Notes: generated from the sequence alone by a model not told the origin. A DNA stretch of 64,000 nucleotides from Pleurodeles waltl (GCF_031143425.1 NC_090439.1:355316027-355380026); one strand, 5' to 3'. Shown: positions 10,899 to 22,600, counted from the first letter of the stretch. A program made the numbers and translations.

Positions 10899-12010
10899 TC
10901 ACTGGAAGTACTGTTGAATGATTGATGTTCTGTTGTCCTCATCCTCATCCTCTGCCTCCTCTTCGTCACTGTCCACAGGGTCCACTGCTGCCACATGCCC
11001 ATCTCCAGCCTCATCCTCCTGCAGAAAAGACACCTGGTGTCTCAAGGCAAGGTTGTGCAACATACAGCATGCCACGATGATCTGGCAGACCTTCTTGGGT
11101 GAGTAGCACAGGGAACCACTTGTTAGATGGAGGCACCGAAACCTGGTTTTCAGGAGGCCAAATGTCCTCTTGATTATTATTCTTGTTCGCCCATGTGCCT
11201 CATTGTAAAGTTCCTCTGCCATTGTCCTGGGATTCCTCACAGGGGTCAGTAGCCATGAGAGGTTGGCGTAACCAGAGTCACCTGCAAATACAGAGGGATA
11301 CCTGTTATCTAAACACTAACCATTAGGCCCAACACCATACGCATACACCAACATATACTGGGTGGGAACCATGGGCTCACTTATTAGCCACACCCGGTGC
11401 CTCTGGAGTTGAGCCATTACATATGGGATGCTGCTATTCCTCAGGATAAAGGCATCATGCACAGACCCAGGATAGCTTGCACTGACATGGGAGCTGTACT
11501 GGTCCGCCAGGCATACTATCTGCACATTCGTCAAGTGAAAGCTCTTTCAATTTCTGAACACCTGTGCATTTTTCCGGGGAGGCGACAAATGCAATATGTG
11601 TACCATCAATAGCCCCAATAATGTTGGGAATATGACCCATTGCATAAAAGTCAGCCTCCACCATGGCCAAATCCTCACCCTGGGGGAAAACAATGTAGCT
11701 GCGCATGTGTTTAATCAGGGCAGACAACACTCTGGTCAGCACTATTGAGAACATTGGCTGAGACATTGCCAAGCCCACTGTCTCTTGGAAAGAACCAGTT
11801 GCCAAGAAATGGAGCACAGATAGGACTTCCACAAGAGGAGGGATCCCAGTGGGGTGACGGATAGCAGATATCTGGTCTGGCTCCAATTGGGCACACAGCT
11901 CCGTGATTGTGGCCCTGTCAAGTCTGTAGGTGAGGATAATGTGCCTGTCCCCCATTGTTGCCAAGTCCACCAGGTGTCTGTACACGGGGGTGTCTCCATC
12001 TCCTATTCAT
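10899..12010 (-). pseudogene. Harbinger-1 transposase (HARBI1-type), two exons, inactivated
   Basis: A DDE_4-type nuclease. The ATG at 12010 (MNRRWRH) is followed within 30 bp by a 1-bp deletion. Then DRHIILTYRLDRATIT, a helix-turn-helix-like block (LVEVLSVLHFLATGSFQ), and the first catalytic Asp in GAIDGTHIAF. A frameshift near 11560 precedes YPGSVHDAFILRNS with the second Asp. A 99-bp intron (11380-11282, GTGAGC...TTTGCAG) is followed by exon 2 (11281-10899) with RCLHLTSGSLCYSPKKVC and an Asp/Glu-rich tail ending QQYFQ. The codon expected to be the catalytic Glu in the VERTFGLL-type motif reads AAG (Lys) at 11169-11171, so catalysis would be lost even without the frameshifts. Confidence 0.8.
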
Positions 12011-12470
12011 CCTCAGAGGTTGTAATCTAGGGGGCAAAACGGGGATCGGCTGGTCAGTATTTCACATTTCCAAACTGTACACTGCATTGCATGTTGTGAG
12101 TGAAACAGTATGTTGTTGGATAGGCCCAAATGGTGCCTGTGTGTAGTGTGACGCAGTTAGGTGCCATGAACTGCCCCCCACTAAAATGGTGTCCGCCTGT
12201 CCTGTGCGGATGGACAGGTGGAAATGAGGTAATTCCGCTGATGTTGTGTGCCGTTGCGGGAGGCGGTCGAGTACCGCCGTGCAACTCCTCATTGGTTGTC
12301 ATTGGGCCCTATGGGTTACAGTGGCCAATGGTGATGTGCGCCGGTGGTGAAGGTATGCACCGCTGCAGACGTGCTCGCCATTTTCTATCTGTTCTCTCAC
12401 TTGCTACCTGACCTTCAACAGGAGAGGACCTACACTGCAAGTGCTGCTGTGACCTGTGTCTGGAACCGAC
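12011..12470. promoter_or_regulatory. Divergent promoter region between transposase and Myb gene B (Harbinger-1)
   Basis: 460 bp between two divergent start codons. It contains CCAAT boxes on both strands (ATTGGTTGTCATTGGG at 12291, GGCCAATGG at 12323) and clustered GGCGGT/CCGCCG motifs like those at the element ends. The same arrangement is conserved in Harbinger-2 (50595-51041). A bidirectional promoter autoregulated by the Myb proteins is inferred, not shown. Confidence 0.5.
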
Positions 12471-14710
12471 CATGCCTCGAGTCACTGAGAAAAGGGCCCC
12501 TGCCTTCACTCCTGCGGAGTTGGAGAGACCGGTGGATGGGTCCTACCCCAATACTGAATGCTGTATGGGCCTCCATACCAACAGGTGAGTACACTGTGAG
12601 CACGATGCATTGGCATGAATGCATGGAATGCTGTGTGTGAGGGCCTCGTGTAAGGGGGGGTGGTGGAACGGTCCTGGGCAGTGTGCTGCATGTATGCTGG
12701 GCAATGTCTGTGCATGAGGTGATATGAGGGATATGGTGGGCCATGAGTGTAACAGGCTGGACGGTGTAGCTTATACCTTTTTCTATGTTTATTTCCCTGC
12801 AGGTCAGCGCCCATCAGAAAAAGGGTATATGGTGTACCATCGGCAGTGACGTTTGGACCCTGGGGGTCTACGGCAGGCAGAGCACCCACTGTTGCAAACG
12901 GTGGGAAGACCTCAGACGCTGGGCACGGAAGATGGCGGAGGCCCAGCTGGGGATGGTCTCCCAACGAGGAAGAGGTGCCCATCGAACCCTGACCCCCGAT
13001 GGCCCACATACTGGCGGTTGCCTATCCGGAGCTGGATGGGCGCTTGAGGGCATCACAGCAGCCACAAGTACAGTTTCCCAATATACTACTTATGCGTGGT
13101 GGGGTGGTCTCCAGGTGGGGGATGTGGGCCTGTGGGTTCCCCTAGGCCAGGCTGGCAATTGCAGTGTATGCAGTGTAGGTCCTATGTTGGGCAGGGGCTG
13201 ATGAAACCCACCTCCTACTAAGCTAGTAAGCATCCACTACTGGGCAGGGGTCTGTAAGTGTGAGGTATGCTGCTATTGGAGTTAGGTATTCCTGTCCTTG
13301 GGCTGGTGACTAGCATTGTGACTGGTAGTGCATTGGATAGTGCGTAGTCCTGTTCCCTGTGTGAGGGTGCTGTGTACACCAACTGTGGTGTTGGTGCAGC
13401 CATTGACCAAGTGTATCCTTTGTCTCCCCCCCCTTTTTGTTTTGTCACCCTGTCCTTCTGTGCATTAGCATCATCTGGCGGAGGAGCAGAGGTACCGGCG
13501 ACAGAGGGAGCTGCATCCCACATGGTCCTGGTGCCGAATTCACCAACGGTGAGGGCACCAGTGGGACGGAGGGCGAGGGGGGCACCACGGCCGAGACTGG
13601 AGGGGACAGTTTAGACAGTGATACCTCCTCTGATTTAAGCTCCCTTGTGGTGGAGTTGACCTCTGTGGCCACCCCAACTACAGGTACAGCCGCCACCCCC
13701 GTAACAGCACCGGCCCCCCAGTAGCCCCTTAGCGTATTTCCCCTGCCCGCTCACCCAGGAGGGTGGACATCTCCTTCGCCCCAAGCACCTTAGGCCCTAC
13801 CCCAGTTAGCCCTGCTGCCCTGAGTGAGTGAATGTCATCCAGGGCCTGGCAGACCATTTGCAACAAACAAATGCATTCCTGGAGGGCATTCACTCTGGCA
13901 TGGCGGCCCAACAGAGATCAATCCAGGCTCTGGCCTCCTCCCTGATGGCAGCCATTGTCCCTGTCTCTAGCCTCCCCCCTCCAACTTCCTCTGCCCAGTC
14001 CCATTCCCCTGAACCCCAACCTATCCCAAGCACACATTCAGACCAGCATGCACCCAAGACAACACACAGGAGTGGCTCAGGGAAACACAAGCACCACACA
14101 TCATCACACAGGCACTCACACAAACACCATCCAGAAGCAGACATCCACTGCCTCCACTGTGTCCCCCTCCTTGTCGTCGTCCACCACCCTCCCAGTAGCG
14201 TCTCCACTCAAACCTGCATGCACTACATCCTCATCCACTACCGCCATCGCCATCACGCCTATCACTACACAACCCTCACTGGCAGTCACCACCCCCACAT
14301 CCATGCACACGTCCCCTGTGTCCTTTCCCACCGTGTCTGTGCCTTCTCCTCCCAAAGTACACAAATGCAAGCACTCAGACACCCAACAGCCATCCACCTC
14401 ACAACAACATCCAGCCCATGCACCTGCACCCAAACACAGCAGACAGTCACCTCCTACAACTACTCTCTCTTCCTCCACTCCCAAACCTTCGCCCTTTTCC
14501 CGCCCCAGTGTCCCTAAGAAGCTTTTCCTCTCTGCCGATGACCTCTTCCCTACCCATCCCCCCCATCCTTCACATCAGGCCAGGGTGGTCAGAACCCAGA
14601 CGAGCACCTCAACCACCAAGTCCACGGCCACAGTAGTGTTGGCAGCTACTGCAGGTGGGAGAGGCTCCAGAGAACCAGCCATCAGCACTGACAGTGTGCC
14701 TGCACCAGTT

Positions 14711-14890
14711 GCCAATGTGAAGGGCAAGGAGGCACCAACAGCTGCCAAGGTGAAGGGTAAGGAGGCACCACCAGCTGCCAAGGGCAAGGAGGCACCACCA
14801 GCTGCCAAGGTGAAGGGCAAGGAGGCACCACCAGCTGCCCAGGTGAAGGGCAAGGAGGCACCACCAGCTGCCCAGGTGAAGGGCAAGGGT
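14711..14890 (+). repeat. KVKGKEAPPAA coding repeat (27-33 bp units)
   Basis: Six units of GGCAAGGAGGCACCACCAGC with or without a KV insert, in the reading frame of gene B. Basic Lys and Pro/Ala alternate. Unit number differs in Harbinger-2 (47150-47290 and 48100-48290). Confidence 0.8.
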
Positions 14891-14937
14891 CCTGCCCCTG
14901 CAGGCAGGAAGGACAGGAGGCCTGTGCTGGTACTGAT

Positions 14938-15262
14938 TCTGAGCAGCCCCAGTGGGCAGCCATCCGAGGCTGCAGGGGACAGGCAGGAGCCTCCCCCAAT
15001 CCACTGCCAGCACCGCCAGCAGCCCCAGTGGGCAGCAATCTGAGACTTCAGGGGACGGGCAGGAGCCTCCCTCCACCACTGCCAGCACCGCCACCAGCCC
15101 CAGTGGGCAGCCATCCGAGGCTACAAGGGACAGGCAGGAGCCTCCCCCCACCACTGCCAGCACCGCCAGCAGCCCCATTGGGCAGCCATCCGAGGCTGCA
15201 GGGGACAGGCAGGAACCTCCACCCTCCACTGCCAGGCCCGACACTAGCCCCACTAATGCCTC
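14938..15262 (+). repeat. 84-bp tandem repeat at the end of gene B
   Basis: Four units built on AGCCCCAGTGGGCAGCCATC with GGCAGGAGCCTCCCCC, giving Ser/Pro/Gln/Thr-rich protein repeats (SGQPSEA, DRQEPPP, TTASTA). Small indels between units shift the frame. Confidence 0.75.
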
Positions 15263-15359
15263 CACTGAGCAGCCGTCATCGTCGGCAGGCAGTGTGTAGT
15301 CCTGCCTCCATGGACTGTAGTGCATCCTGGACCATGCACATCCTATGGGTGTGACACCC

Positions 15360-15790
15360 AGGTGAGGGACTGTGACCTTGCACTCCCCAAGTTCAGCATT
15401 ACTGGGCACACAGCCCCCCTCCAGAACCAGTGGAAGAAGCCATCCACTCACCACATCATTGCCAGGATGAAGCACACTGGGCACAAAGCCCCCTCCAGAA
15501 CCAGTGGAAGAAGCCATCCACTTGAGAAACTGTGGCCTTACACTCCCCAGGACCAAGCAATGGGCAAACCACCCACTAGAGAGACTGTGGCCTTGCACTC
15601 CCCCAGACCAAGCAGTGGACAAACCACCCACTAAAGAGATTGTGGCTTTGCACTCCCCAGGATCAAGCAGTGGGCAAACCACCCACTAGAGAGACTGTGG
15701 CCTTGAACTCCCCAGGACCAAGCCGTGGGCAAACCACCCACTAGAGAGACTGTTGCCTTGCACTCCCCAGGACATCGCACAGGGCATGTA
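15360..15790. repeat. Non-coding minisatellites downstream of gene B (Harbinger-1)
   Basis: Two arrays follow the stop codon: about 75-bp units with CCAGAACCAGTGGAAGAAGC (about 15413 and 15490) and then five about 58-bp units with GAGACTGTGGCCTTGCACTC (15525-15775). Both arrays reappear, larger and inverted, in Harbinger-2 at 45530-46430. ORFs that run through them are by-products of the repeat period. Confidence 0.8.
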
Positions 15791-16644
15791 GCCCCCTCGA
15801 GGACCAGTGGCGTTGTACCATCTTCCGGCTGAGGTGCTCCCCGTTCCCCGTCCCCCAGAGGTGCCTGTGTATTTTCGACCTGATGCCCCTGCGGTGTTCT
15901 CTCCATGTTATTGCAGGAGTCAAGTGGGGCCTTGGCCTATGTGATGTGGCCCTGTGGCGCACGGACATTGTGGACTTGGCTGTGTTACTCCTTTTGTATA
16001 CTGTATATGTATATACTGTTTTGATTTTGAAGTGCAAATTTCTAGATTTTTATCTTATTGCACTCACTTTAATCAATTCCTTTTGTCCTTGCATTATTCC
16101 TGAGGGGTACGGGGTAAATATGTTTTCTTACTGTATCTGCTTGTATGTCTGGTGTTGGGGTAGGGGGTGTTGCATGTGTGCGTCACTCTCTTTTTCCTCC
16201 CCCCCTTCCTTGTGTGCTAGGCGGGTATACTCACTGTGGTCGTCTTCGCCGGCGTTGATGTTCATAGTGAAGAAGGAGATAGATGAGCATGGGGAACAAC
16301 TGCAACTCGGGCTCCATGGCGGCGTGGTTCTTCCCTGAGTCTCCACAGGTGAGTCCTTTGACTTCTGAGATCTGTTTCCGCCGTGCTTTTGATGTCATTG
16401 GTACCGCACCGGAAAAGGTGGTGGATAGGCCTGTTGTAATAGTGTGGGCGGTACATTGTCTTCCGCCTGGCTGTTGGCGGTTACCGCTGCGGTGCTTGTT
16501 GCTAATGCTGTGGCGGTCGGTGTGTTAAAGTCGCTGTCTATGTGGGCGATGTCCACCGTGGTCATAATTCCCTTTTTGTTACCGCTGGCCTGTTGGCGGA
16601 ATTACCGCTGCTTTATCACCGACCGCCAGGGTTGTAATGAGGCC
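15791..16644. other. Right terminal region of Harbinger-1
   Basis: Non-coding. It matches 44663-45500 of Harbinger-2 in inverse orientation. It ends with a GGCGGT/ACCGCC-rich subterminal stretch (16440-16640) and the terminal repeat. The apparent ORF crossing 16444-16644 is terminal-repeat DNA fused in frame to ERV pol. Confidence 0.65.
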
Positions 16645-18410
16645 TATATTTTTGACCCAAAATTACAAACTCAAGAATTTTTGCAATATGAACTAGAATA
16701 CACAGTTCCAGCAAACACACTGCCTATTGATCACTATCAAAGAGTCATGTACACTGATGGCTCAGCACAACCTGCAATTGGGAGAAAACATCAATACTCC
16801 GCTGCTTGCGCAGTCGTAAGCGGCTATATGGAGGATAATACATTTTATCCCCAGCATACGTTCACGCAAACCCTAGAGGATTGTCCAGCACAACTAGCAG
16901 AGCTAAAGGCTCTGGTGATGGCACTGGAACATACGGATCCTGCACAGTTAATACTGATTATTTGTGATTCGTACTACTGTGTCCAGTTCTTCAATGAATA
17001 CTTGCTTTACTGGCGCCAGAATGGGTTCAGAGATTTAAAAGGCAACACCATTAAACACAGACTCCTGAGGGGGGAAGTAGCGGATCTGAAGGAAATGCTA
17101 CCAAATGTCCATGTTGTACATACACTTAGACACCAGCGCGTTGGAATATACGTTGCTGGAAATACACTGGCTGATGAAGCCGCAAAATCAGCAGTATCTA
17201 GGGCCATTGTTGCTGCAGTAACCCTCTCAGGAGCAAAACCGGACTATGACATATGGGCTGCCATGAAAGCTACGGCTGAAGGTACACCCTATCCAAAAGC
17301 ATTTCCTGCTAAATATGCCTCCCGAATGGGAGGCTGTCTAGACGCCGAAGTAAAAATACCAGGCGTAGGGGTTCGAGTAATTCCCAACAAAGACATACGA
17401 TCAGAGTTGATTAAAGCAGCGCATGAGGGGGTAGCATCTGCTCATGCTGGTGTGGCGGCCACAATATAATTGTTGCAAGCATGTTATTGGTGGCCAGGTC
17501 TATACAAACAGGCCAAGCAGTATGTCCTTTGCTGTGACATCTGCCAACAAATTAAGTTATCCACTGCTAAACCCCCACCTCAGACACCCATCATAATTTC
17601 CAACAAACCATCACAATGTGTGTACTTGGACCATTGTGGTCCCCCTACACCGGATAGTGCATACAAATACATTTTGGTCTCTGTTGACTACTGCTCAAGA
17701 TTTCTATGGGTGTGCCACAACGCTCGGCAGATGCTCAGACTGTTATTAAAGATTTGCAAGTCTTGGGCCCTGCTTTCGCCTCAAGGGCTTTCAGGGACGC
17801 CAGGGCTTTGTTAGGTTTCCAACTCCATTGCTCATCTCCATTTCATGCCGAGGAAAATAGTGTTGTGGAGCGACTAAACCGTGATTTAAAGCAGTCCTTA
17901 ACAGCCAGAGTCTTAGGTACGGGTCATAGTTGGCTTAACCACCTGTATGGAGTCCAGAGAGCACTTAACAATCTGCATAGATGGTTCCTAGGGGGTCGTA
18001 CTTCATATGATTGCCTGTTTGGAACTCAAATGTATGTTCCAGTTCTTGATGGTCCTGGCATGGAGGTGGCAGAAACACCCTTTGACATAAATGAACATGT
18101 CACTATTTTCCTTGACGACAATGCTTCTGCCAGTGCTGTCTCCACAGGAATTAAGGATGTACCATTAACACCTACCGGCTGGATTCCTAAAGTTGGGGAT
18201 CTGGTACGTGAAAAGGTTGCTGTGAAAAAGGAGTTTGGTCCTTCTTATCGTGCACCGGTCCCAGTCTTGGGAATACACAGTACCAGAATTTTCATTCTAC
18301 CACAGTTGGCTGGTGCTAAATAAAATAGCTTTGGATCTATCGACAATGTCAAGTTACACCATGTGGCCGATCCTGCACAGCAGACCAAGAGGAACATCCG
18401 GTAGTTCCCG
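16645..18410 (+). pseudogene. ERV pol, 3' part: RNase H and integrase, inactivated
   Basis: RNase H: MYTDGSA (first Asp), a conserved Glu in CPAQLAELKAL, Asp in IICDSYYC and GNTLADEAA. Integrase zinc domain: HEGVASAHAG, interrupted by a stop at 17467, then CYWWPGLYKQ and CCDICQQ. Core: VYLDHCGPP (first Asp), a frameshift near 17706, and SVVERLNRDLKQ (Glu). The stretch that should carry the second catalytic Asp is missing between KDLQVLG and PAFASRAFRD. The C-terminal domain continues to 18323 (VGDLVREKVAV, TRIFILPQ) with a last matching segment in another frame to about 18405. Sequence similarity is spuma-like rather than Gypsy-like. Confidence 0.7.
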
Positions 18411-18678
18411 AATCCCTCTCACTACTGGACAAGAAGTCCCTCTACAAGTTGTGAGCAGCAACACTGACACCCCTCCGAGCTTGGGGAGGGTGGAAAATGA
18501 TCTTGCATTGGTTCCACTGACATCTGTTTCAACAAATAATACAGAAATAATTGATCGATTTGACAAAACTTCAACACAGACGGATGGCGTAATTTATTCT
18601 GAACCACCGCGGGAAACCTCCACCGGTTCTCCACCTACAAACACTGCTCCAGCTTTTGCACAAACTGCTTCTGGATAA
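18235..18678 (+). pseudogene. ORF overlapping the pol end, Ser/Thr/Pro-rich, unrecognised
   Basis: An open frame overlapping the integrase tail, giving a Ser/Thr/Pro-rich polypeptide (for example STNNTEIIDRFDKTSTQTDG). I do not recognise it. It may be the upstream part of env or a pol extension. Its relation to env at 18690 is unclear because stops separate them. Confidence 0.3.
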
Positions 18679-18689
18679 TTTGCCGAGGT

Positions 18690-19629
18690 CAACGACACTG
18701 TTATGGACTCATTCGCCTCTTCTACACCTGAATTATCAAAACACATAAGCTGATAAACTGGCTTAAAGCAACTTACTGTATTCTCCCATGGTTCTATCTG
18801 TGGCTTTCTATGATTATATTGGCTTTCCTCCTCAGGATTGGTTTTGTTATAACATTCTTTTTATTAATACATGGTAATTTTCTTCCTGAAAGATCAACAG
18901 TTGAACTGGTGGATGAGGTCCTAAAACCCAATTTTTCTTCTCACAAGGTCCGCAGAGACTTGTATTTTGTGAACATTTCCGCTATACGAATTCCTGATGG
19001 GATTGTTTGGGATAAAGTAACATTTGATATATACGGCCCAACAGAAGTCATTACTATTTTTAATTACACACAATAGGAACATTGTCTGACTACACCACAG
19101 GGGAGTTCTAAAACATATTCTGAAAAGTTTGCATACTTTTCTGGGCACGATGTTAAAAATGCTGAGTTGTATTATTTTAAATTGCCACCAATGGAAAACG
19201 TACACATATTAGTGACAGATACGAAATGTATTTATTCGGATTCCTTTGTTTCCCGGTTGACTATAGAAGGCTATGAATATTGGCTGAAGTTGATTGACTT
19301 AAAAAGTGTGTGGGGGGGACACGAAATTGGCAAATAAGGGGGAAGGAAGCTTTATTTAGAGCATGCCTGATACTTGTTCTAATGATATTTTTAAATGAAT
19401 CTGTACAACAAACACGTTGTTTAGGCTTAGCAAAGATTAAGGAACTGAATGTGCCCAGTATTCCTGCCCCTGCAAAATTTCACAAATGGGAAAAACATAT
19501 AAATGGAACTGCAGATCAGCTTGATGAATGGGTCCAGAATGGCATGTTTAATGCTTCACTGTCACGTCCTGGTGGGTGGATATTGTGGCTAATAGATACC
19601 AATGGGTGTCAGAAACGTTTTATGAACTC
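18690..19629 (+). pseudogene. ERV env, N-terminal part only
   Basis: A short N-terminal tail is followed by a strongly hydrophobic segment (WLSMIILAFLLRIGFVI, about 18800-18870) and a KVRRD site that could be a furin-type cleavage (18945), then ectodomain-like sequence with NIS and NYT glycosylation sequons. A membrane-spanning leader cut by furin is typical of foamy Env, which supports the spuma-like call. A stop at 19076 and later frameshifts break the frame. At 19630 a Gypsy LTR replaces the remainder, so surface and transmembrane domains are largely absent. Confidence 0.5.
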
Positions 19630-22600
19630 TGTGAGAAAGTAGCCTCTTTCTAGCATGGCTACCCCAACTTTTGGCATGGTTGTGAGTGTGTGTCAGTGTG
19701 TTTTTACAGTGTCACTGGGATCCTGCTAGCCAGGACCCCAGTGCTCCTAGATAAAAACCTATAGGTCAATGTGTTTTGCCTGTCTCACTGGGATCCCGCT
19801 AGCCAGGACCCCAGTGCTCATAAGTTGTGGCCTAATGTGTGTGTTGTCATTAGTGCTTGACTGCGTCACTGAGGCTCTGCTAACCAGAACCTCAGTGCTT
19901 ATGCTCTCTCTGCTTTTAAATTTGTCACTATGGGCTAGTGACTTAATTTACCAATTTCAATTGGACCCCCCTTATAAGTCCCTAGTATGTGGTACCTAGG
20001 TACCCAGGGCATTGGGGTTCCAGGAGATCCTTATGGGCTGCAGCATTTCTTTTGCCACCCATAAGGAGCTCAGAAAAACCCTTCCACAGGCCTGCCATTG
20101 CAGCCTGCATGAAATAGTGCACATACTATTTCACAGCCATTTTCACTACACTTAAGTAACTTATAAATCACCTATATGTCTAACCTTCACTTGCTGAAGG
20201 TGAGGTGCAAAGTTACTAAGTGTGAGGGCACCCTTGCACTAGCAAAGGTGCCCCCACATAGTTCAGAGCCAATTCTCGGGACTTTGTGAGTGCGGTTACG
20301 CCATTACACACGTGCACTACATATAGGTCAATACCTATATGTAGCTTCACAATGGTAACTCCGAATATGGCCATGTAAGGTGTCTAAGATCATGGAATTG
20401 TCCCCATTCCAAATCTGGTATTGGGGAGCCAATTCCATGCATCCTGGGGCTCCACTATGGACCCCCAGTACTGCCAAACTAGCTCTCTGAGGCTTGCACT
20501 GCAGCTACAGCTGCTGCCACCTCACAGGCAGGGCTCTGCCATCCTGGGGTCTGAGCAGCTCAGTCCCAGGAAGACAGAACAAAGCATTTCCTTTGGGAGG
20601 AGGGTGTTACACCCTCTCCCTTTGGAAATAGGTGTAACAGGCTGGGGAGGGGTAGGCTCCCCCAGCATCTGGAAATGCTTTGAGGGGCACAGATGATGCC
20701 CTCCTTGCATAAGCCAGTCTACACCGGTTCAGGGACCCCTTATCCCTGCTCTGGCGCGATACAGGACAAAGGAAAGGGGAGTGACCACTCCCATGTCCAT
20801 CACTACCCTAGGGGTGGTGCCCAGAGCTCCTCCAGTGTGTCCCAGACTTTAGCCATCTTGCTTTGCAAGGTGTGGGGGCACTCTGGAGGCCTCTGAGTGG
20901 CCAGTGCCAGCAGGTGACGTCAGAGACCCCTCCTGATAGGTCTTTACCTGATAAGGTAGCCAACCCCCATCTCAGGGCTATTTAGGGTCTCTCCTGTGGG
21001 TTCTCTTCGGATTCTACTTGCAAGTTTCCACCAGGAATCCTCTGCAACTACTACTTCATCCTCTGACCTCAGATCAACTGCAGCCTGCTCCAGGAACCGC
21101 TGTAACAGCAACAAAGTATCCAGAAGGGATACTTTTCCTGTGCAACTTCAGCTCCAGCCAGCAACTGCAACAGTTCCCACGGTGTGCATGCTCTGAGGAC
21201 TCCCTGTCTTCACCCTGCACCAGAAGGACCAAAGAAATCTCCGTGGGGTGACGGAGTCACTCCCCTGCTGAAACCGGCACCTTCTAAGTCAACAACTGGT
21301 TCTCTTGGACTCCTCTCCTGGCGACGAGCATGCTCCTTGGACCACAGAGGGCGGACCCCATCGGCACAGACTTTCCTGAGGTTCTGCTGTCCCAATTTGG
21401 AGGAGGTAAGACCTTGCCTTCCCCAGGACAACAGTACCCCTGTGCACTGCGTCCTCTTTACCTCCTGAGGCCTCTGTACACTATTTGTATAATTCCTTTG
21501 TGGACAGCCTGGCCCAGGTCCCCAGCACTCTATCCTGCAACACTCAACTCACTGAGTTGTTCTCCGGCGGCGTGGGACCTTCCCTTGTAGTCCTGCACAA
21601 ACCGCATTTTGCACCTTCTTTGTCCCCATGTCTTGGGACTCCTGTGGGTGCTATCTGGTGTCCTGGGGGCTCTCCGAAGTGCTGAGAGCCCCCTCTTCCT
21701 CCTCACACAGTGTTGAGGCCCCCAGGTCCCTCCTGGGTCCAGATAGTGCCTAGTTGATTCAAAATGCGACTTTCCCGGAACCAAGGCTTGTTGGAGGAAT
21801 CCAGCACCAAAACTCACCTGCATCCAACTTCACGACGTGGGACATCCAGTGCTCATACAGGAATCCACTGGCATCTTCCTAGGGTGCATTTCTGCAGTCT
21901 TCGTCTATCCGTGGATCCTACTTTTGCACCCTTTTCTAGGTTGGCAGGGGCTCCTGTCCTTCCTGGAACTTCTTTCAACTTCTGGACTTGGTCTCCTTCC
22001 TTTGCAGGTCTTAAGGTCCAGGAATCCACCATTTGTTGTTTGCAGTCTTGGTTGGTTCTTGGTATAACTCTAATCAATACGTGTAGTGTGTCCTAAGGAA
22101 ACTTGCAGTACTTTACTCCTGCTTTTCTGGGCTCTAGGGTGGGGTAATTTACTTACCTTTACTGTATTCTCACTCTCCCAGCGATTCTGCACACACTAAC
22201 CTTGTCTAGTGGGGAATTAGTGATTCGTATTCCACTTTCTTAGTATATGGTTTGTGTTGCTCCTAGACCTATTTTCTCCTGTTGCATTCTATAGCATTTC
22301 CTATTGTTTGCACTATCCTATGTCTAATTACTTGCCTTATTTTGGTGTCTTGTGTATATATTGTGTATAATACTTACCTCCTGAAGGAGTATTGCCTCTA
22401 AGATATTTTTGGTACTGTATCACCCAAATAAACTGCCTCTATTTTAGGTAAAACTTAGTATTGTCTTTACTTGTGTATAAGTACTGTGTAACTATAAGTG
22501 GTATTGCAGGAGCTTTGCATGTCTCCTAGTTCAGCCTAAGCTGATCTGCTATAGCTCCCTCTATCAGCCTTAGCTGCTAGAACACTACTACATTTCACTA

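Larger units (their letters stand above)
12471..15299 (+). pseudogene. Harbinger-1 Myb/SANT gene B, three exons, long low-complexity tail
   Basis: Exon 1 (12471-12589) starts MPRVTEKRAPAFTPAELERP. Exon 2 (12803 to about 13075, after TTTCCCTGCAG) gives VSAHQKKGIW, CCKRWEDLRRWARKMAEAQ, completing a second, distinct Myb/SANT-type domain. One base is lost near 12995, shifting the end of the domain (AYPELDGRL) to another frame. Exon 3 starts after TGTGCATTAG at 13469: an acidic Ser/Thr/Glu linker, a helical segment (IQGLADHLQQTNAFLEGIH, QQRSIQALASSLM), a Ser/Thr/Pro/His-rich stretch, six KGKEAPPAA-type repeats and four 84-bp Pro/Ser/Thr repeats before the stop at 15297. A second DNA- or chromatin-binding accessory protein is inferred. 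Frames break several times in exon 3. Confidence 0.7.
8818..16644. mobile_element. Harbinger-1: 7.8 kb three-gene PIF/Harbinger transposon in ERV pol
   Basis: The ends are GGCCCTCATCATGACATTGG on the left and, read inward from the right, GGCCTCATTACAACCCTGGC, followed by many GGCGGT/ACCGCC subterminal motifs. The flanking TAT (8815-8817 and 16645-16647; CTA is an equivalent reading) is the target duplication. Inside: Myb/SANT gene A (plus, 9071-10616), transposase (minus, 12010-10899) convergent with A, a short shared promoter region, and Myb/SANT gene B (plus, 12471-15299), then tandem repeats. The order and sequence match Harbinger-2 (44663-54694) in inverted orientation. The copy is inactive: A is truncated, and the transposase has frame breaks and a changed catalytic Glu. 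Confidence 0.85.

Noticed and set aside
14609..15682. 357-residue minus-strand ORF opposite Myb gene B
   Set aside because: It is the antisense of the coding repeats. Splice sites and domain matches support the plus strand.
15360..15790. Regularly spaced repeats resembling a CRISPR array
   Set aside because: Units are tandem without unique spacers, lie in a eukaryotic transposon, and vary in length.
16444..17469. A 341-residue ORF taken as one protein
   Set aside because: Its first 67 residues are Harbinger terminal-repeat DNA. Only the part from 16645 is retroviral RNase H and integrase. The fusion is accidental.
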